Below are positions 15,996 to 24,634 of a DNA stretch of 64,000 bases, one piece after another. The stretch is from JAIVJG01 sp964236735 (GTDB lineage Bacteria > Acidobacteriota > Blastocatellia > Pyrinomonadales > Pyrinomonadaceae). The DNA is taken from positions 62,001 through 126,000 of the forward strand of contig CAXSFM010000012.1 of NCBI GenBank assembly GCA_964236735.1. Direction: 5' to 3'. Every line of letters begins with the position of its first letter. Position 1 is the first letter of the stretch. The translations under genes and the position numbers were made by a program. A model generated the notes under the pieces. The model had not been told where the DNA came from. It did no database searches and worked only from the letters and a program-made list of their open reading frames with translations.

Positions 15996-16769
15996 TTGAA
16001 AATCACCGCCACCATCATCACCTTCAACGAAGCCGAGAATATTCGCGCCGCGTGCGAGTCCGTCGCGTGGGCTGATGAAGTTTTGGTGGTGGACTCGGAA
16101 TCAACCGACGCGACGCGAGACATTGCACAGAGTTGCGGCGCGCGCGTCATCACACGCGCGTGGCCGGGATTCACCGCGCAGAAACAGTTCGCGGCGGAAG
16201 CGGCGCAACACGATTGGATATTCAGCCTCGATGCGGACGAGCGCGTCTCACCTGAACTCCGCGCGAGCATCGAAACTTTGCACCGAAAAAGTGTGGACGA
16301 AATGGCGGATGGTTATCGTATCGCCCGGCGCTCTTTTTATATGGGACGCTGGATTCGCGGCGGAGGCTGGTATCCAGATTATCAACTGCGTCTCTATCAA
16401 CGCGCGCGCGGGAGTTGGACAGGCGCGCACGTCCACGAGTCGGTGAAAATGCGCGCCCAAGCGCAGGTGGAAATTCTCGCCGGTGACATCCTTCATTACA
16501 GCGTGCGCGATGCCACGCATCATCATCGGATGATCGGCGAACGCTATGCTCCGCTCGCCGCAAAGAAGATGTACGAAGCGGGTCGCCGCACATCGCCGCT
16601 GGCGATTGCCGCCGCCGCGCCCGCCGCTTTCACGCGCTCCTTCATCTTCAAAGGCGGATTCCGCGACGGACTCGCAGGCCTCTCCATCGCCAGCTTCGCC
16701 GCGCATCACGCCTTCCTCAAACACATTTTGTTGTGGGAAATGCAGCGGGACAAGAGCAGTGATGAGTGA
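15996..16769 (+). CDS. Family 2 glycosyltransferase (LPS-core type, WaaE-like)
   Basis: A 257-residue GT-A glycosyltransferase. The N-terminus ITATIITFNEAENIRAACES and the metal-binding IFSLDADERVSPEL are typical of the family 2 subgroup containing the LPS core glucosyltransferase WaaE/KdtX. WIRGGGWYPDYQLRLYQR is also characteristic of that subgroup. The C-terminal 50 residues are hydrophobic and may touch the membrane. The start is TTG with no clear ribosome site, so the exact start is uncertain. It converges on the PBP4-type gene, and the last codons form one arm of a 28-bp palindrome. A role in lipopolysaccharide or surface glycan synthesis is inferred from the family. Confidence 0.82.
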   Translation: MKITATIITFNEAENIRAACESVAWADEVLVVDSESTDATRDIAQSCGARVITRAWPGFTAQKQFAAEAAQHDWIFSLDADERVSPELRASIETLHRKSVDEMADGYRIARRSFYMGRWIRGGGWYPDYQLRLYQRARGSWTGAHVHESVKMRAQAQVEILAGDILHYSVRDATHHHRMIGERYAPLAAKKMYEAGRRTSPLAIAAAAPAAFTRSFIFKGGFRDGLAGLSIASFAAHHAFLKHILLWEMQRDKSSDE

Positions 16770-16815
16770 TAAGTGACGAGTGACAAGCGTCACTTATCAC
16801 TCATCACTGCTCTTG
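16751..16815. repeat. 28-bp perfect palindrome at a convergent junction
   Basis: The arms 16751-16778 and 16788-16815 are perfect reverse complements with a 9-nt loop. The left arm contains the last codons of the glycosyltransferase and the right arm the last codons of the facing carboxypeptidase gene. It is built from GTGATGA heptamers and probably acts as a bidirectional 3' hairpin. Confidence 0.9.
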
Positions 16816-18123
16816 AATCAGCAGGTCTGCGTTGTCGAGTTGATGGCGACGCTCATCCGTGCGCTGTGCGGCGACGGCGGGCATGTCCTGACTCAAGATA
16901 ATTTCAACGAGCAGTTCATCAGTCAACGCGCGACTCTCGGCGACGCCTGATCCCTGATTGAGGACGACGAATAAGACCATGCCGTTTTTCTGCGTCAACA
17001 CAACTCCGCCCAGACTCGCCATCCCGCCGTCGTCGTGGACGAGCGTGCCTGTCTTCGCCACCACGACGCCTTCGAGCGGAGTCCCGACAAGTCTTCGCCT
17101 GAGCGTGCCCGAATCGTCGCTCGCTTTCGCCATGATGTCGTCGAGTTTCAATCGCTGCCGGTTGGCCTCCGCATCGAGAGCGCGGATGACTGCCACAAGC
17201 CCGCGCGCGGTCATCGCATTATGTTCGAGTCCCGATGTGGTTGAGAGCGTGACCTGCTCCGCCGGCAACTTCACTTCTTCGATGAGAAAGCGTCTCACGG
17301 CTTCCGTCCCGCCGAGCATCGCGCCCAGATGTTCCGCGATGAAATTGACCGAGTGCGCGTTCATGTACAGGAGAATTTGTTGCAGCGGATATGAACGCAG
17401 GACGAACAGAGGCGCGCTCTGCGGCGCATCTCCCACGCTGAATTTTTTCGGCGCGAGCTTCATCACCTTCGCCGCCTGTTGCGACGACTCATCCGGCTTT
17501 TCACTGTAGTTGAAAGAAAATTCAGGCGAGACGATCATCTCATCGGGAACTTTTTTCACGCCGCGCTTCGCAAGCTCCTGCGCGATTTTCACCGCGCTCA
17601 TATCGCCGAACGTCGGGTCATTTCCCGCGACTATCAAACGCCCGTGGAGGACTCCGTTCTGGTCAATCGTGCCGTCCGTATAGACGCGCGTCTCGAAGCG
17701 AAAGTCTTTCCCCAATCGCTTGAGCGCGACGAGCGAAGTGGTGAGCTTGATGAGTGAGGCGGGATTAAAAGTAACGTCCGCATTGTGCGATGCAAAGACG
17801 TGCTGCCCGTCGAGCGATTCGATGAGGACGGCGTGTTTGTCCGGGTCTTCACCGCGTCCCGCATACCATGCATTGACATCGAACTGCGGCGGCGTGGCGG
17901 CGGCGTGCGGCGACGCATCAAGCTGTTCCAAATAAGCTGACTCCGGCAACGGCTCGATGGCGGTCTCGACAGCCACACGGGCGCGCGAAAGCAGCGCGTA
18001 AGGCGTGAACGTGAGGGCGAGAATGATGACGAGTCCGGCGGACAACATCGCGTAAATCGGCTTGCGTGAATTCAACGGCGCTTCCCCTTTGGTTCGATTG
18101 ATGTCGCGCGTCATCTTTCGCAA
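16804..18123 (-). CDS. D-alanyl-D-alanine carboxypeptidase (PBP4, S13 family)
   Basis: A 439-residue envelope enzyme that trims or cleaves peptidoglycan peptides. An N-terminal membrane anchor or signal (about 24-46) is followed by the three penicillin-binding motifs: SxxK in PASLIKLTTS (about residue 124), SxN in AHSVNF, and KTG in VVAKTGTL. The order and spacing fit the PBP4/DacB family, with a compact insert domain between motifs 1 and 2. Length is slightly short for family members (about 450-480). It is divergent from the prepilin peptidase gene and converges on the glycosyltransferase. DacB-like is the best guess; class C beta-lactamase-like activity is less likely. Confidence 0.87.
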   Translation of the reverse strand: MRKMTRDINRTKGEAPLNSRKPIYAMLSAGLVIILALTFTPYALLSRARVAVETAIEPLPESAYLEQLDASPHAAATPPQFDVNAWYAGRGEDPDKHAVLIESLDGQHVFASHNADVTFNPASLIKLTTSLVALKRLGKDFRFETRVYTDGTIDQNGVLHGRLIVAGNDPTFGDMSAVKIAQELAKRGVKKVPDEMIVSPEFSFNYSEKPDESSQQAAKVMKLAPKKFSVGDAPQSAPLFVLRSYPLQQILLYMNAHSVNFIAEHLGAMLGGTEAVRRFLIEEVKLPAEQVTLSTTSGLEHNAMTARGLVAVIRALDAEANRQRLKLDDIMAKASDDSGTLRRRLVGTPLEGVVVAKTGTLVHDDGGMASLGGVVLTQKNGMVLFVVLNQGSGVAESRALTDELLVEIILSQDMPAVAAQRTDERRHQLDNADLLIQEQ

Positions 18124-18178
18124 ACATGCGCGAACCTTTAATATGCTTTTGTGTAGCCGCGAGCGTCAAGCGGCGCTC

Positions 18179-19099
18179 ATGTCAACTAACTTTCGATTCG
18201 TACTTCAAATGCCTTCCATGTTAATTGTGCAAAATATACTATCGCCCGAGTCGCTCACCGGACTGCCGCCGCTTTTTTTTCTCATCGCCGTGACGGGACT
18301 TGGCGCGATTATCGGCAGCTTTCTTAACGTCGTCATCCATCGCGTTCCGCTCGGTCAATCCATCGTCTTCCCGCATTCGCGCTGCCCCGCTTGCGACGCC
18401 GCGATCCGCGCTTACGACAACATTCCGATTCTGAGTTGGCTCATCCTGCGCGGGCGTTGCCGCACCTGCCATGCGCCGATTTCAATTCGTTACCCGGCGG
18501 TCGAAGCATTGACGGCGACGCTCTTCGCTTTAACTTTCTGGCTGCGCTCCGGCCTCACGCTGGCGTTGCCTTTCGACTTAATCTTTGTCGCCGCGATTCT
18601 CTCTCTCATCTTCATTGACGCAGAGCACATGATTCTGCCCGACGTGATTACGCTGCCCGGCGTCGTGTTCGCGCTCGTCGCGCGGGTCATCGTCCCGAAT
18701 CTCTACGGCGTGGGATTTCTGACGACGGGCGCGCTCGCGGGCTGGCCTGTCTGGGCTGTGTCTCTCGTCGGGGCGTTAACCGGCGCGCTGCTCGGCGGAG
18801 GTTTTCTCTGGGTGGTCGGTTGGCTCTGGGAGCGTCTGCGCGGCGTTGAGGCGATGGGACTCGGCGACGTGAAGATGATGTTCATGGTCGGAGCATTTTT
18901 GGGATGGCCTCTGACCGCCCTGACAATGTTCATCGGAGTCTTAAGCGGCTCGATCATCGGCGTCTCGCTCATGCTCCGGCGCGGCCAGCGAGACATGCAA
19001 ATGCTGCTCCCCTTCGGCATCTTCCTCGGACTCGGAGCGCTCTTCAGCCTGCTCTTCGGCCTGCCCTTCGTCGAATGGTACGCGGGACAGTTCAGATGA
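18179..19099 (+). CDS. Prepilin peptidase / N-methyltransferase (A24 family)
   Basis: A polytopic inner-membrane aspartic protease that cleaves and methylates type IV prepilins or type II secretion pseudopilins. The N-terminal domain has GSFLNVVIHRVP and two zinc CxxC pairs (CPAC, CRTC). The protease core has catalytic Asp in FIDAEHMILPD and in GLGDVKMMFMVG. About eight hydrophobic segments follow, and the size (306 residues) is normal. The frame is open further upstream but that would overlap the divergent PBP4 gene; ATGs at 18179, 18209 and 18218 are all possible and no clear ribosome site decides. It is followed by a histidine kinase gene after a GATGAAT repeat tract. Confidence 0.88.
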   Translation: MSTNFRFVLQMPSMLIVQNILSPESLTGLPPLFFLIAVTGLGAIIGSFLNVVIHRVPLGQSIVFPHSRCPACDAAIRAYDNIPILSWLILRGRCRTCHAPISIRYPAVEALTATLFALTFWLRSGLTLALPFDLIFVAAILSLIFIDAEHMILPDVITLPGVVFALVARVIVPNLYGVGFLTTGALAGWPVWAVSLVGALTGALLGGGFLWVVGWLWERLRGVEAMGLGDVKMMFMVGAFLGWPLTALTMFIGVLSGSIIGVSLMLRRGQRDMQMLLPFGIFLGLGALFSLLFGLPFVEWYAGQFR

Positions 19100-19100
19100 A

Positions 19101-19181
19101 ATGATGAATGATGAATGATGGATGATGAATGATGGATGATGACAAGTGTTTTGCTTTCATTCATCATTCCGCATTCATCAC
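19101..19181. repeat. GATGAAT heptamer tandem repeat with inverted arm
   Basis: Five to six GATGAAT/GATGGAT units (19101-19141) are followed by the complementary CATTCATCATT...GCATTCATCA (19159-19181). It fills the prepilin peptidase / histidine kinase spacer. The segment TCATCATTCCGCATTCATCA recurs at 62844-62866 and, with one change, near 38915. Confidence 0.8.
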
Positions 19182-19187
19182 TTTTCT

Positions 19188-20636
19188 ATGCCTCCACGTT
19201 ATGAAAATCGTGCTCAGTTGGCGCTGGCGCTGGTCGTCGGTTTGCTGCTGCTCGCCAACTTGTTCACGCTCCTGCTCGTCGCGCTCACGCCCGCGACACG
19301 GACGGCGCGCGCGCCCGTGTTGTTCACCGTCTTCGTCATCACATTGATCGTCAGCATCCCCAGCATCCTGCTCATACCGCGCTGGTTGCTCAAGCCTTAT
19401 CGCCAACTCGTCAACGAAGCGGAGCGCGCGCCTATTGCCGCTTCGTCGCGCGAGAGAACGAAGGATGAGACGGAATTTGTCCTCGAAACATTTCAAGAGG
19501 TCGTCGCTCAACTTCGTGCGAAGCAGCGCGAGTTGGAAACTCTCAATGCGAGAGCCAGCGCGCGGGCTGTTTCCGCAGAGCAATTCAACGAACGCATCGT
19601 GGCGAGCGTCCCGTCCGGTCTCGTCGCCTTCGATGCGGGCGGACGCGCGACCATCGTTAACGCGCCCGCACGCACACTCCTCTACGCGGACGGCGAACTT
19701 GAGGGACAGCACTTTTCACAACTGCTGGCGCGCGTTCCCGAACTCGCGCAGATGATCGGCAAATGTCTCAATGCGGGAGAAGTCTATCGGCGCGAAGAAG
19801 TGATGGCCGCGAATGAAAAGGGCGCGCGCCGTCTCGGTGTGACCGTCGCGCCGATTGATCCGCAACCGTCGCGCGGCGTGCGCGGCGCGCTCTGCCTGTT
19901 GACGGACATCACGGAAGTTGTGCAGTTGCGCGAGGCCGTCGCGCTCAAGAAAAATCTGGAGAATCTCGGCGAGATGTCGGCGGGCTTGGCGCATGAATTC
20001 AAAAATGCGCTCGCCACGCTGCACGGCTACGCGCAACTTTTGCAGAACCCGATCTTCGCGGATGACGCGCGTCTCGGCGCGGCTAATGCTCTGTTACAGG
20101 AAGTCCGCAACCTGTCGGAGATGGTCACGGCCTTTCTCAATTTTGCACGCCCGAACCCGCTCGATGTGTCCGAAGTTTCGCTCGCAGAAATGTTCGATCA
20201 ATGCGCCAGAGAGCTTCGCACGCTCTTCGTTGAGAGGCGCGTGACTTTGAGCATTGAAGGAACGTTGCCGGACATTCGCGCCGACGAGCGGATGCTGAGA
20301 CAGGCGCTCTTAAACCTTTTACGCAACGCGGCGGAAGCCATCGAAGATGAGAGCGTCGAGCGGCGCGTCTCTGTGCGCTCATCAGTCGAACATGATGCGA
20401 ATGGAGGTGAATGGGCGAAGGTTGAGATTTCAGATTCCGGCGAAGGGATTGCCGAGGCGGATTTGCAGCGCATCTTCATCCCTTTCTTCACGACGAAAGC
20501 GCAGGGGCACGGCGTCGGCCTCGCCCTCACGCACCGCGTCATCACGGATCACGGCGGGACGCTGACCGCCACCAACTCATTTGACGGCGGCGCGGTATTT
20601 ACGTTCAAGCTGCCATTGGAAAGCGATCAAGCATAA
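19188..20636 (+). CDS. Membrane sensor histidine kinase (NtrB-like)
   Basis: A 482-residue kinase. Two N-terminal transmembrane helices (about 10-32 and 42-64) with a very short external loop are followed by a coiled-coil/PAS region (about 80-240). The HisKA dimerisation domain has the phospho-acceptor His in GLAHEFKNALATLHGY. The HATPase domain has the N box LLRNAAEAIEDE, G1 ISDSGEGIAEAD, F box IPFFTTK and G2 GHGVGLALTH. The small-loop membrane module suggests intramembrane or cytosolic sensing. The start at 19188 (MPPRYENR) avoids the heptamer repeat that encodes a longer in-frame extension. No response regulator is adjacent, so its partner is elsewhere. Confidence 0.9.
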   Translation: MPPRYENRAQLALALVVGLLLLANLFTLLLVALTPATRTARAPVLFTVFVITLIVSIPSILLIPRWLLKPYRQLVNEAERAPIAASSRERTKDETEFVLETFQEVVAQLRAKQRELETLNARASARAVSAEQFNERIVASVPSGLVAFDAGGRATIVNAPARTLLYADGELEGQHFSQLLARVPELAQMIGKCLNAGEVYRREEVMAANEKGARRLGVTVAPIDPQPSRGVRGALCLLTDITEVVQLREAVALKKNLENLGEMSAGLAHEFKNALATLHGYAQLLQNPIFADDARLGAANALLQEVRNLSEMVTAFLNFARPNPLDVSEVSLAEMFDQCARELRTLFVERRVTLSIEGTLPDIRADERMLRQALLNLLRNAAEAIEDESVERRVSVRSSVEHDANGGEWAKVEISDSGEGIAEADLQRIFIPFFTTKAQGHGVGLALTHRVITDHGGTLTATNSFDGGAVFTFKLPLESDQA

Positions 20637-20660
20637 TCAATTCGCTTTCATCCGGCACTT

Positions 20661-22424
20661 TCAAAATCCGCGCGGAAAATATTCGCGCCAGCGTCTTTCG
20701 ACGAGTTCGCCGATGTCAGGACGGACGACGAGTTCATCCGGGTAGCCAGGTTTCATGCGCGCGTCTATCACAATCGGCGGATGATAAGAAAGATGGTGGC
20801 GCGCGACGGTCGTCTCCGCCGCATGAATGTCTGACGCCGGCTCGAAGCGCGTCCACGTCGCCCAGAGAAAGTCTGACGCAGAACGCGCCACGCTCGCATC
20901 GTCGTGGAGTATCACGAGCGGCCAGCTTGCAAAAACATTCTCACGCGCCAGTCGCGCCGCCTGATCTTTGTCCTCCGCGTAAGGCACGCCCTCGACGACG
21001 AGGCAACCTCCGCAGAAAACTTCAGCACGCGAGACGCCCGCCGGCAGCGCGCCCTGAAACTCGCATGGCAGTTCGCGGATGGCGTCGCCGAGACCGAGCA
21101 TAATGGCTTTGCTGCCTTGGTTAATTTTCCCGCTCGTGTAATCGAGCGTGTCCATCGAAACATTCGAGATGATGAAAAGGTCGCTCTCCCAACGCACGCG
21201 CGCGAGTATGTGCTCGAAGAGTTTCGCGAAGTCGCTCAAGTCCTGCGGCGTATCGGTCAACATCAAAAATTTCGTGAGCGAGAGCTGCCCTTCGCCTAAG
21301 ATGCGGAACGCGGAGACGAGCGCCTCGCGCGCGTAGCGTTCACGCACGACGGCGGCGGCCAGCGAGTGAAAGCCCGTCTCGCCGTAAGTCCACAAATCGC
21401 GCACGCCCGGCATCACAAGGGGAAAGAGCGGCGACAAAAGTTTCTGCAAGTAGTCGCCGATGAAAAAGTCTTCCTGTCGCGGTTTGCCCACCACCGTCGC
21501 CGGATAAATCGCGTCACGGCGATGAAAGACGGCCTCGACTTCAAAGATTGGATAATCGTGTTGCAGAGAGTAGTAACCGTAGTGATCGCCGAACGGCCCT
21601 TCGGGTCTTCGCACGCGCGGCGGCACACGTCCAACCAACGCGAACTCGGCTTCGGCGACGAGTTTTTGATGAAGATTCTGTAACGGATTTTTGACGACGC
21701 GGATTTTCTCGCCCGCCAGCACGGACGCGAGGACGAGTTCGGGCACGTCTTCCGGTAGCGGCGCGATGGCGGACAAAATGAGCGCGGGCGGGCCGCCTAG
21801 AAAAGTCGTGAGCGGCAGCGACTCGCCTCTCGCCTCGGCCTCCGCGTAATGAAAGCCGCCGCCTTTGTGTATCTGCCAGTGAATGCCCGTCGTGCGCGCG
21901 TCGTATCGCTGCATCCGGTACATGCCCAGATTGTGCTTGCCCGTCGCGGGATGCTCTGTATAAACAAGAGGCAAAGTGAAGAACGCGCCGCCGTCATCCT
22001 GCCACGTCGTCAAGACCGGCAACTCGTCGAGACGTGCGGGCTTGTCCAGCACTTCCAACACGGGAGCGCGTCGGACGCGGCGCGTGCCAAGTCGCAAAGC
22101 TTCAAGCGCGAGCGAGCGATGTTGCCACAGTTCGGCGGGACGCGGCGGCAACAGCGACTCGGCGATGCGGACGGCCTGACGGACGAGCGCCTCGGGCTTC
22201 GCGCCGAAAGCGAGTTCGATGCGCCGCGCCGTGCCGAATAAATTAGTGACGCACGGATAGCGGCTGCCCTTCACACGTCTGAACAAAAGCGCGGGGCCGC
22301 CCTGTGCGATGACGCGCCGGTGAATTTCTGCGAGTTCGAGATACGGATCAACCTCCGCTTCAATCTCAAGAATTTCATTCTCGCGGCGCAGGAGTTCGAG
22401 GAACGAGCGTAAGTTTCGGTGCAT
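20661..22424 (-). CDS. UbiD-family prenylated-FMN decarboxylase
   Basis: A 587-residue member of the UbiD family of reversible decarboxylases that use prenylated FMN. Recognisable segments are the N-terminal RSFLELLRRENEILEIEAEV, GRVPPRVRRPEGPFGDHYGYYS (family signature), LTKFLMLTD and the C-terminal MKPGYPDELVVRPDIG. It is longer than E. coli UbiD (about 497 residues), closer to the long forms annotated as menaquinone-pathway (futalosine-type) decarboxylases. No UbiX-like flavin prenyltransferase or other quinone gene is nearby, so the substrate remains open. It is transcribed leftward and ends 24 bp from the converging histidine kinase gene. The next upstream gene, the HEAT-like protein, is in the same orientation and ends 12 bp before this start. 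Confidence 0.85.
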   Translation of the reverse strand: MHRNLRSFLELLRRENEILEIEAEVDPYLELAEIHRRVIAQGGPALLFRRVKGSRYPCVTNLFGTARRIELAFGAKPEALVRQAVRIAESLLPPRPAELWQHRSLALEALRLGTRRVRRAPVLEVLDKPARLDELPVLTTWQDDGGAFFTLPLVYTEHPATGKHNLGMYRMQRYDARTTGIHWQIHKGGGFHYAEAEARGESLPLTTFLGGPPALILSAIAPLPEDVPELVLASVLAGEKIRVVKNPLQNLHQKLVAEAEFALVGRVPPRVRRPEGPFGDHYGYYSLQHDYPIFEVEAVFHRRDAIYPATVVGKPRQEDFFIGDYLQKLLSPLFPLVMPGVRDLWTYGETGFHSLAAAVVRERYAREALVSAFRILGEGQLSLTKFLMLTDTPQDLSDFAKLFEHILARVRWESDLFIISNVSMDTLDYTSGKINQGSKAIMLGLGDAIRELPCEFQGALPAGVSRAEVFCGGCLVVEGVPYAEDKDQAARLARENVFASWPLVILHDDASVARSASDFLWATWTRFEPASDIHAAETTVARHHLSYHPPIVIDARMKPGYPDELVVRPDIGELVERRWREYFPRGF

Positions 22425-22436
22425 GTCGGGAATCGT

Positions 22437-23081
22437 TTAAGAGGGCGGCTGCTCGCTCTCGCCGACTTGCCTCGGACGCTTCGGCGCATCGGCGGGTCTT
22501 TCTTCGAGACGAATGGTGATTTCACGTTCGGCGAACTTCGCGGCGTCTGCGATGCCGGGATCGAGCGAGGCAGTGAGCGGCTTGATCGTCTCAAGCGTTG
22601 TCGCATCGCCGGTGCGCGCGAAGACTTCGAGCAGACGAATTTGCGTGTTGCCGTTCACGCGCGTGAGGAAAACGTAGAGCGGCTCCGGCCCTTCCATTTG
22701 CGCGAGATAGCCGAGCGCCTGTTCGGACTGTTTCGAGTCGAGCGCGCGGACGAGTGAAAAGAGCGCGTCGTCTTTCCCCGTCCGATAGAGCGCCCAGTCT
22801 AAAGCCACGCGCACGCGCGCGTCCTTCTCCTGCCAGCGATAACCTTCGACGAGTTTGCGTTGCGTGACATCTGACTGTCGCGCGATGTCTTCCGCCGCCG
22901 CGCGTCGCTCCAGAGGGTTGCGGCTCGCCAGTCGTTTGGCGAACGGCGCAGCATCGGTCTGTGTGAACTTGTCGGATTGCGCCGTTGAAAAGTTTCGCGG
23001 TCGCACATCTCCACGCGCCTCGCCGCAGAGATTCGACGCTAATGCAAATGTCAGCAGTAAGCCGTAAATTATCGTCTTCAT
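22437..23081 (-). CDS. Secreted HEAT-like repeat protein
   Basis: A 214-residue protein with a signal peptide (MKTIIYGLLLTFALASNLC) whose Cys may also make it a lipoprotein. The mature part is helical, with repeats resembling HEAT/armadillo modules (for example NPLERRAAAEDIARQ and DALFSLVRALDSKQSEQALG). The start at 23081 has AAGGAGC 10 nt upstream; a longer in-frame start lacks a signal peptide. It lies between an M16 peptidase gene and the UbiD gene in the same orientation with short gaps. No function is known; a scaffold or chaperone role for envelope proteins is a guess. Confidence 0.7.
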   Translation of the reverse strand: MKTIIYGLLLTFALASNLCGEARGDVRPRNFSTAQSDKFTQTDAAPFAKRLASRNPLERRAAAEDIARQSDVTQRKLVEGYRWQEKDARVRVALDWALYRTGKDDALFSLVRALDSKQSEQALGYLAQMEGPEPLYVFLTRVNGNTQIRLLEVFARTGDATTLETIKPLTASLDPGIADAAKFAEREITIRLEERPADAPKRPRQVGESEQPPS

Positions 23082-23113
23082 TTTGATGTGCGCTCCTTGC
23101 GGCCACATTCTCA

Positions 23114-24634
23114 TCATTTCACGCCCGCGCCGGGTTTGCGTAAGGTCGCGCTGTTGAGATCGAGGTCTGCGAGTTCGATGACTTCCACTTCCGGGAACTG
23201 TTTACGAAGCGGCTCAAGAAAAGCTTTGGCGTCGCCGACGATAACGATGCTCGAATCTTTCGCGCCGAGATGCGCGCCGGTAAAGCTCTGCACTTCGGCG
23301 GGCGTCACCGTCTGCACGTTCTTGATGTAGTCGTTAATCTCGTTGAGATTCAAGCCGTAGAGAGCCAGCGTGCTCAACTGTTCGACGAGGCCGTCCGTCG
23401 TCTCCAGCCCGCGCGAGAAATTTCCAATCAGCACGGCCTTACGCGGAATCAACTCGGCATCGAGAATCGGCTCGCTCGAAAGCCGCGCGAGTTCGCCGTT
23501 CAAAAGCGTCGCGACTTCCGCGCCCGTCGCATTCTTCGTCTGCGCCGAGGCAGTGTAAGGGCCGACATCGCGCCGCACGTCGAGCGTCGAGCGCGCACCG
23601 TAACTGAGTCCGCGCTTGATGCGTATCTCCTGATTGAGCCGCCCGGAATAGCCAGACAAAATCGCATTCGTGACGAGGCCGCGATAGTAATCCTGATTCG
23701 CACGCGCGATGCCTGTACGCGAAAGAATGACCGCCGCCTGTCCCGCGGTCGGCATGTCCACGACGACGACGCGCCGTGTCATCGCGGTTTTATTTTTGTT
23801 TTGCTCCGCGCCGCTCGAAGGCAAAGCCGTCGCCGGTTTCGCCCAATCGCCGAAGACGCGCGAGGCGAGTTTGAAAGCGTCGTCCGACGTGGTGTCGCCG
23901 CCGATGACGAGGATGGCGTTGTCGGGGCGATAGTATGTTGCGTGCAGCGCGACAATGTCTCCACGCTTGATGCGCGCGAGAGTTTCCGGCGTGCCGTTGA
24001 GCGCGTGGCCGTAAGCCGCATCGCCAAACACGACGCGCGTCGCGACGTAGGCCGCGAGCGTGCCCGGATCGCGCAGAGCGACTGTCAGCGCGTCGAGACT
24101 CTGTCCACGCAAGCGTTCAATTTCGTCTTCATTGAACATGGGATGACGCACTACGTCGGCGAGAATCGCCATCGCCGGCTCGATCTTCGATGACATCACG
24201 TTGACGGACACGCGCGAAGCGTCCCAACTCGCCGCCGAATCGAGCGTGCCACCGAGAGCTTCGATGGCCTGCGCGATCTCAGGCGCGCTGCGCGTCTGCG
24301 TGCCCTTTGTCAGCAGAGAAGCCGTCATGTCGGCGAGTCCGCTCAACGTTGGCGGGTCAACTTCGCCGCCGTTCTTAATCAGCAACTGCGCGGAGACGAG
24401 CGCGGTGTCGTGGTCTTCGATGACAATCACGCGCAGACCATTCTTGAGCGTGAGTTCGACCGGCTTCGGAATCGTCACGGGGCGCGGAGCGGCGGGCGGC
24501 GGCGGCGTCTCGCGCGGCGTGGCGTTTTGTTGTGCGAATGAAGTTTTAGGCATCAGTGTCATGCTAACAATTGCGACGAGAGCCACCACAAACACGGCGA
24601 AGACGGGGCGCATATTTATCAATGAGCGTTTCAT
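23114..24634 (-). CDS. M16-family peptidase-like protein, zinc site lost
   Basis: A 506-residue secreted protein with a signal peptide (about 1-35) and the two-domain M16 (pitrilysin/MPP-like) fold. It reads GLADMTASLLTKGT where active members have HxxEH, so the zinc-binding inverse motif is missing. The RIKRGLSYGARST segment, the Arg-Tyr substrate motif of the partner subunit, is kept. This is the known pattern for the non-catalytic half of a heterodimeric M16B protease. Its ATG overlaps the stop of the catalytic gene (ATGA), consistent with coupled 1:1 translation. Confidence 0.88.
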   Translation of the reverse strand: MKRSLINMRPVFAVFVVALVAIVSMTLMPKTSFAQQNATPRETPPPPAAPRPVTIPKPVELTLKNGLRVIVIEDHDTALVSAQLLIKNGGEVDPPTLSGLADMTASLLTKGTQTRSAPEIAQAIEALGGTLDSAASWDASRVSVNVMSSKIEPAMAILADVVRHPMFNEDEIERLRGQSLDALTVALRDPGTLAAYVATRVVFGDAAYGHALNGTPETLARIKRGDIVALHATYYRPDNAILVIGGDTTSDDAFKLASRVFGDWAKPATALPSSGAEQNKNKTAMTRRVVVVDMPTAGQAAVILSRTGIARANQDYYRGLVTNAILSGYSGRLNQEIRIKRGLSYGARSTLDVRRDVGPYTASAQTKNATGAEVATLLNGELARLSSEPILDAELIPRKAVLIGNFSRGLETTDGLVEQLSTLALYGLNLNEINDYIKNVQTVTPAEVQSFTGAHLGAKDSSIVIVGDAKAFLEPLRKQFPEVEVIELADLDLNSATLRKPGAGVK

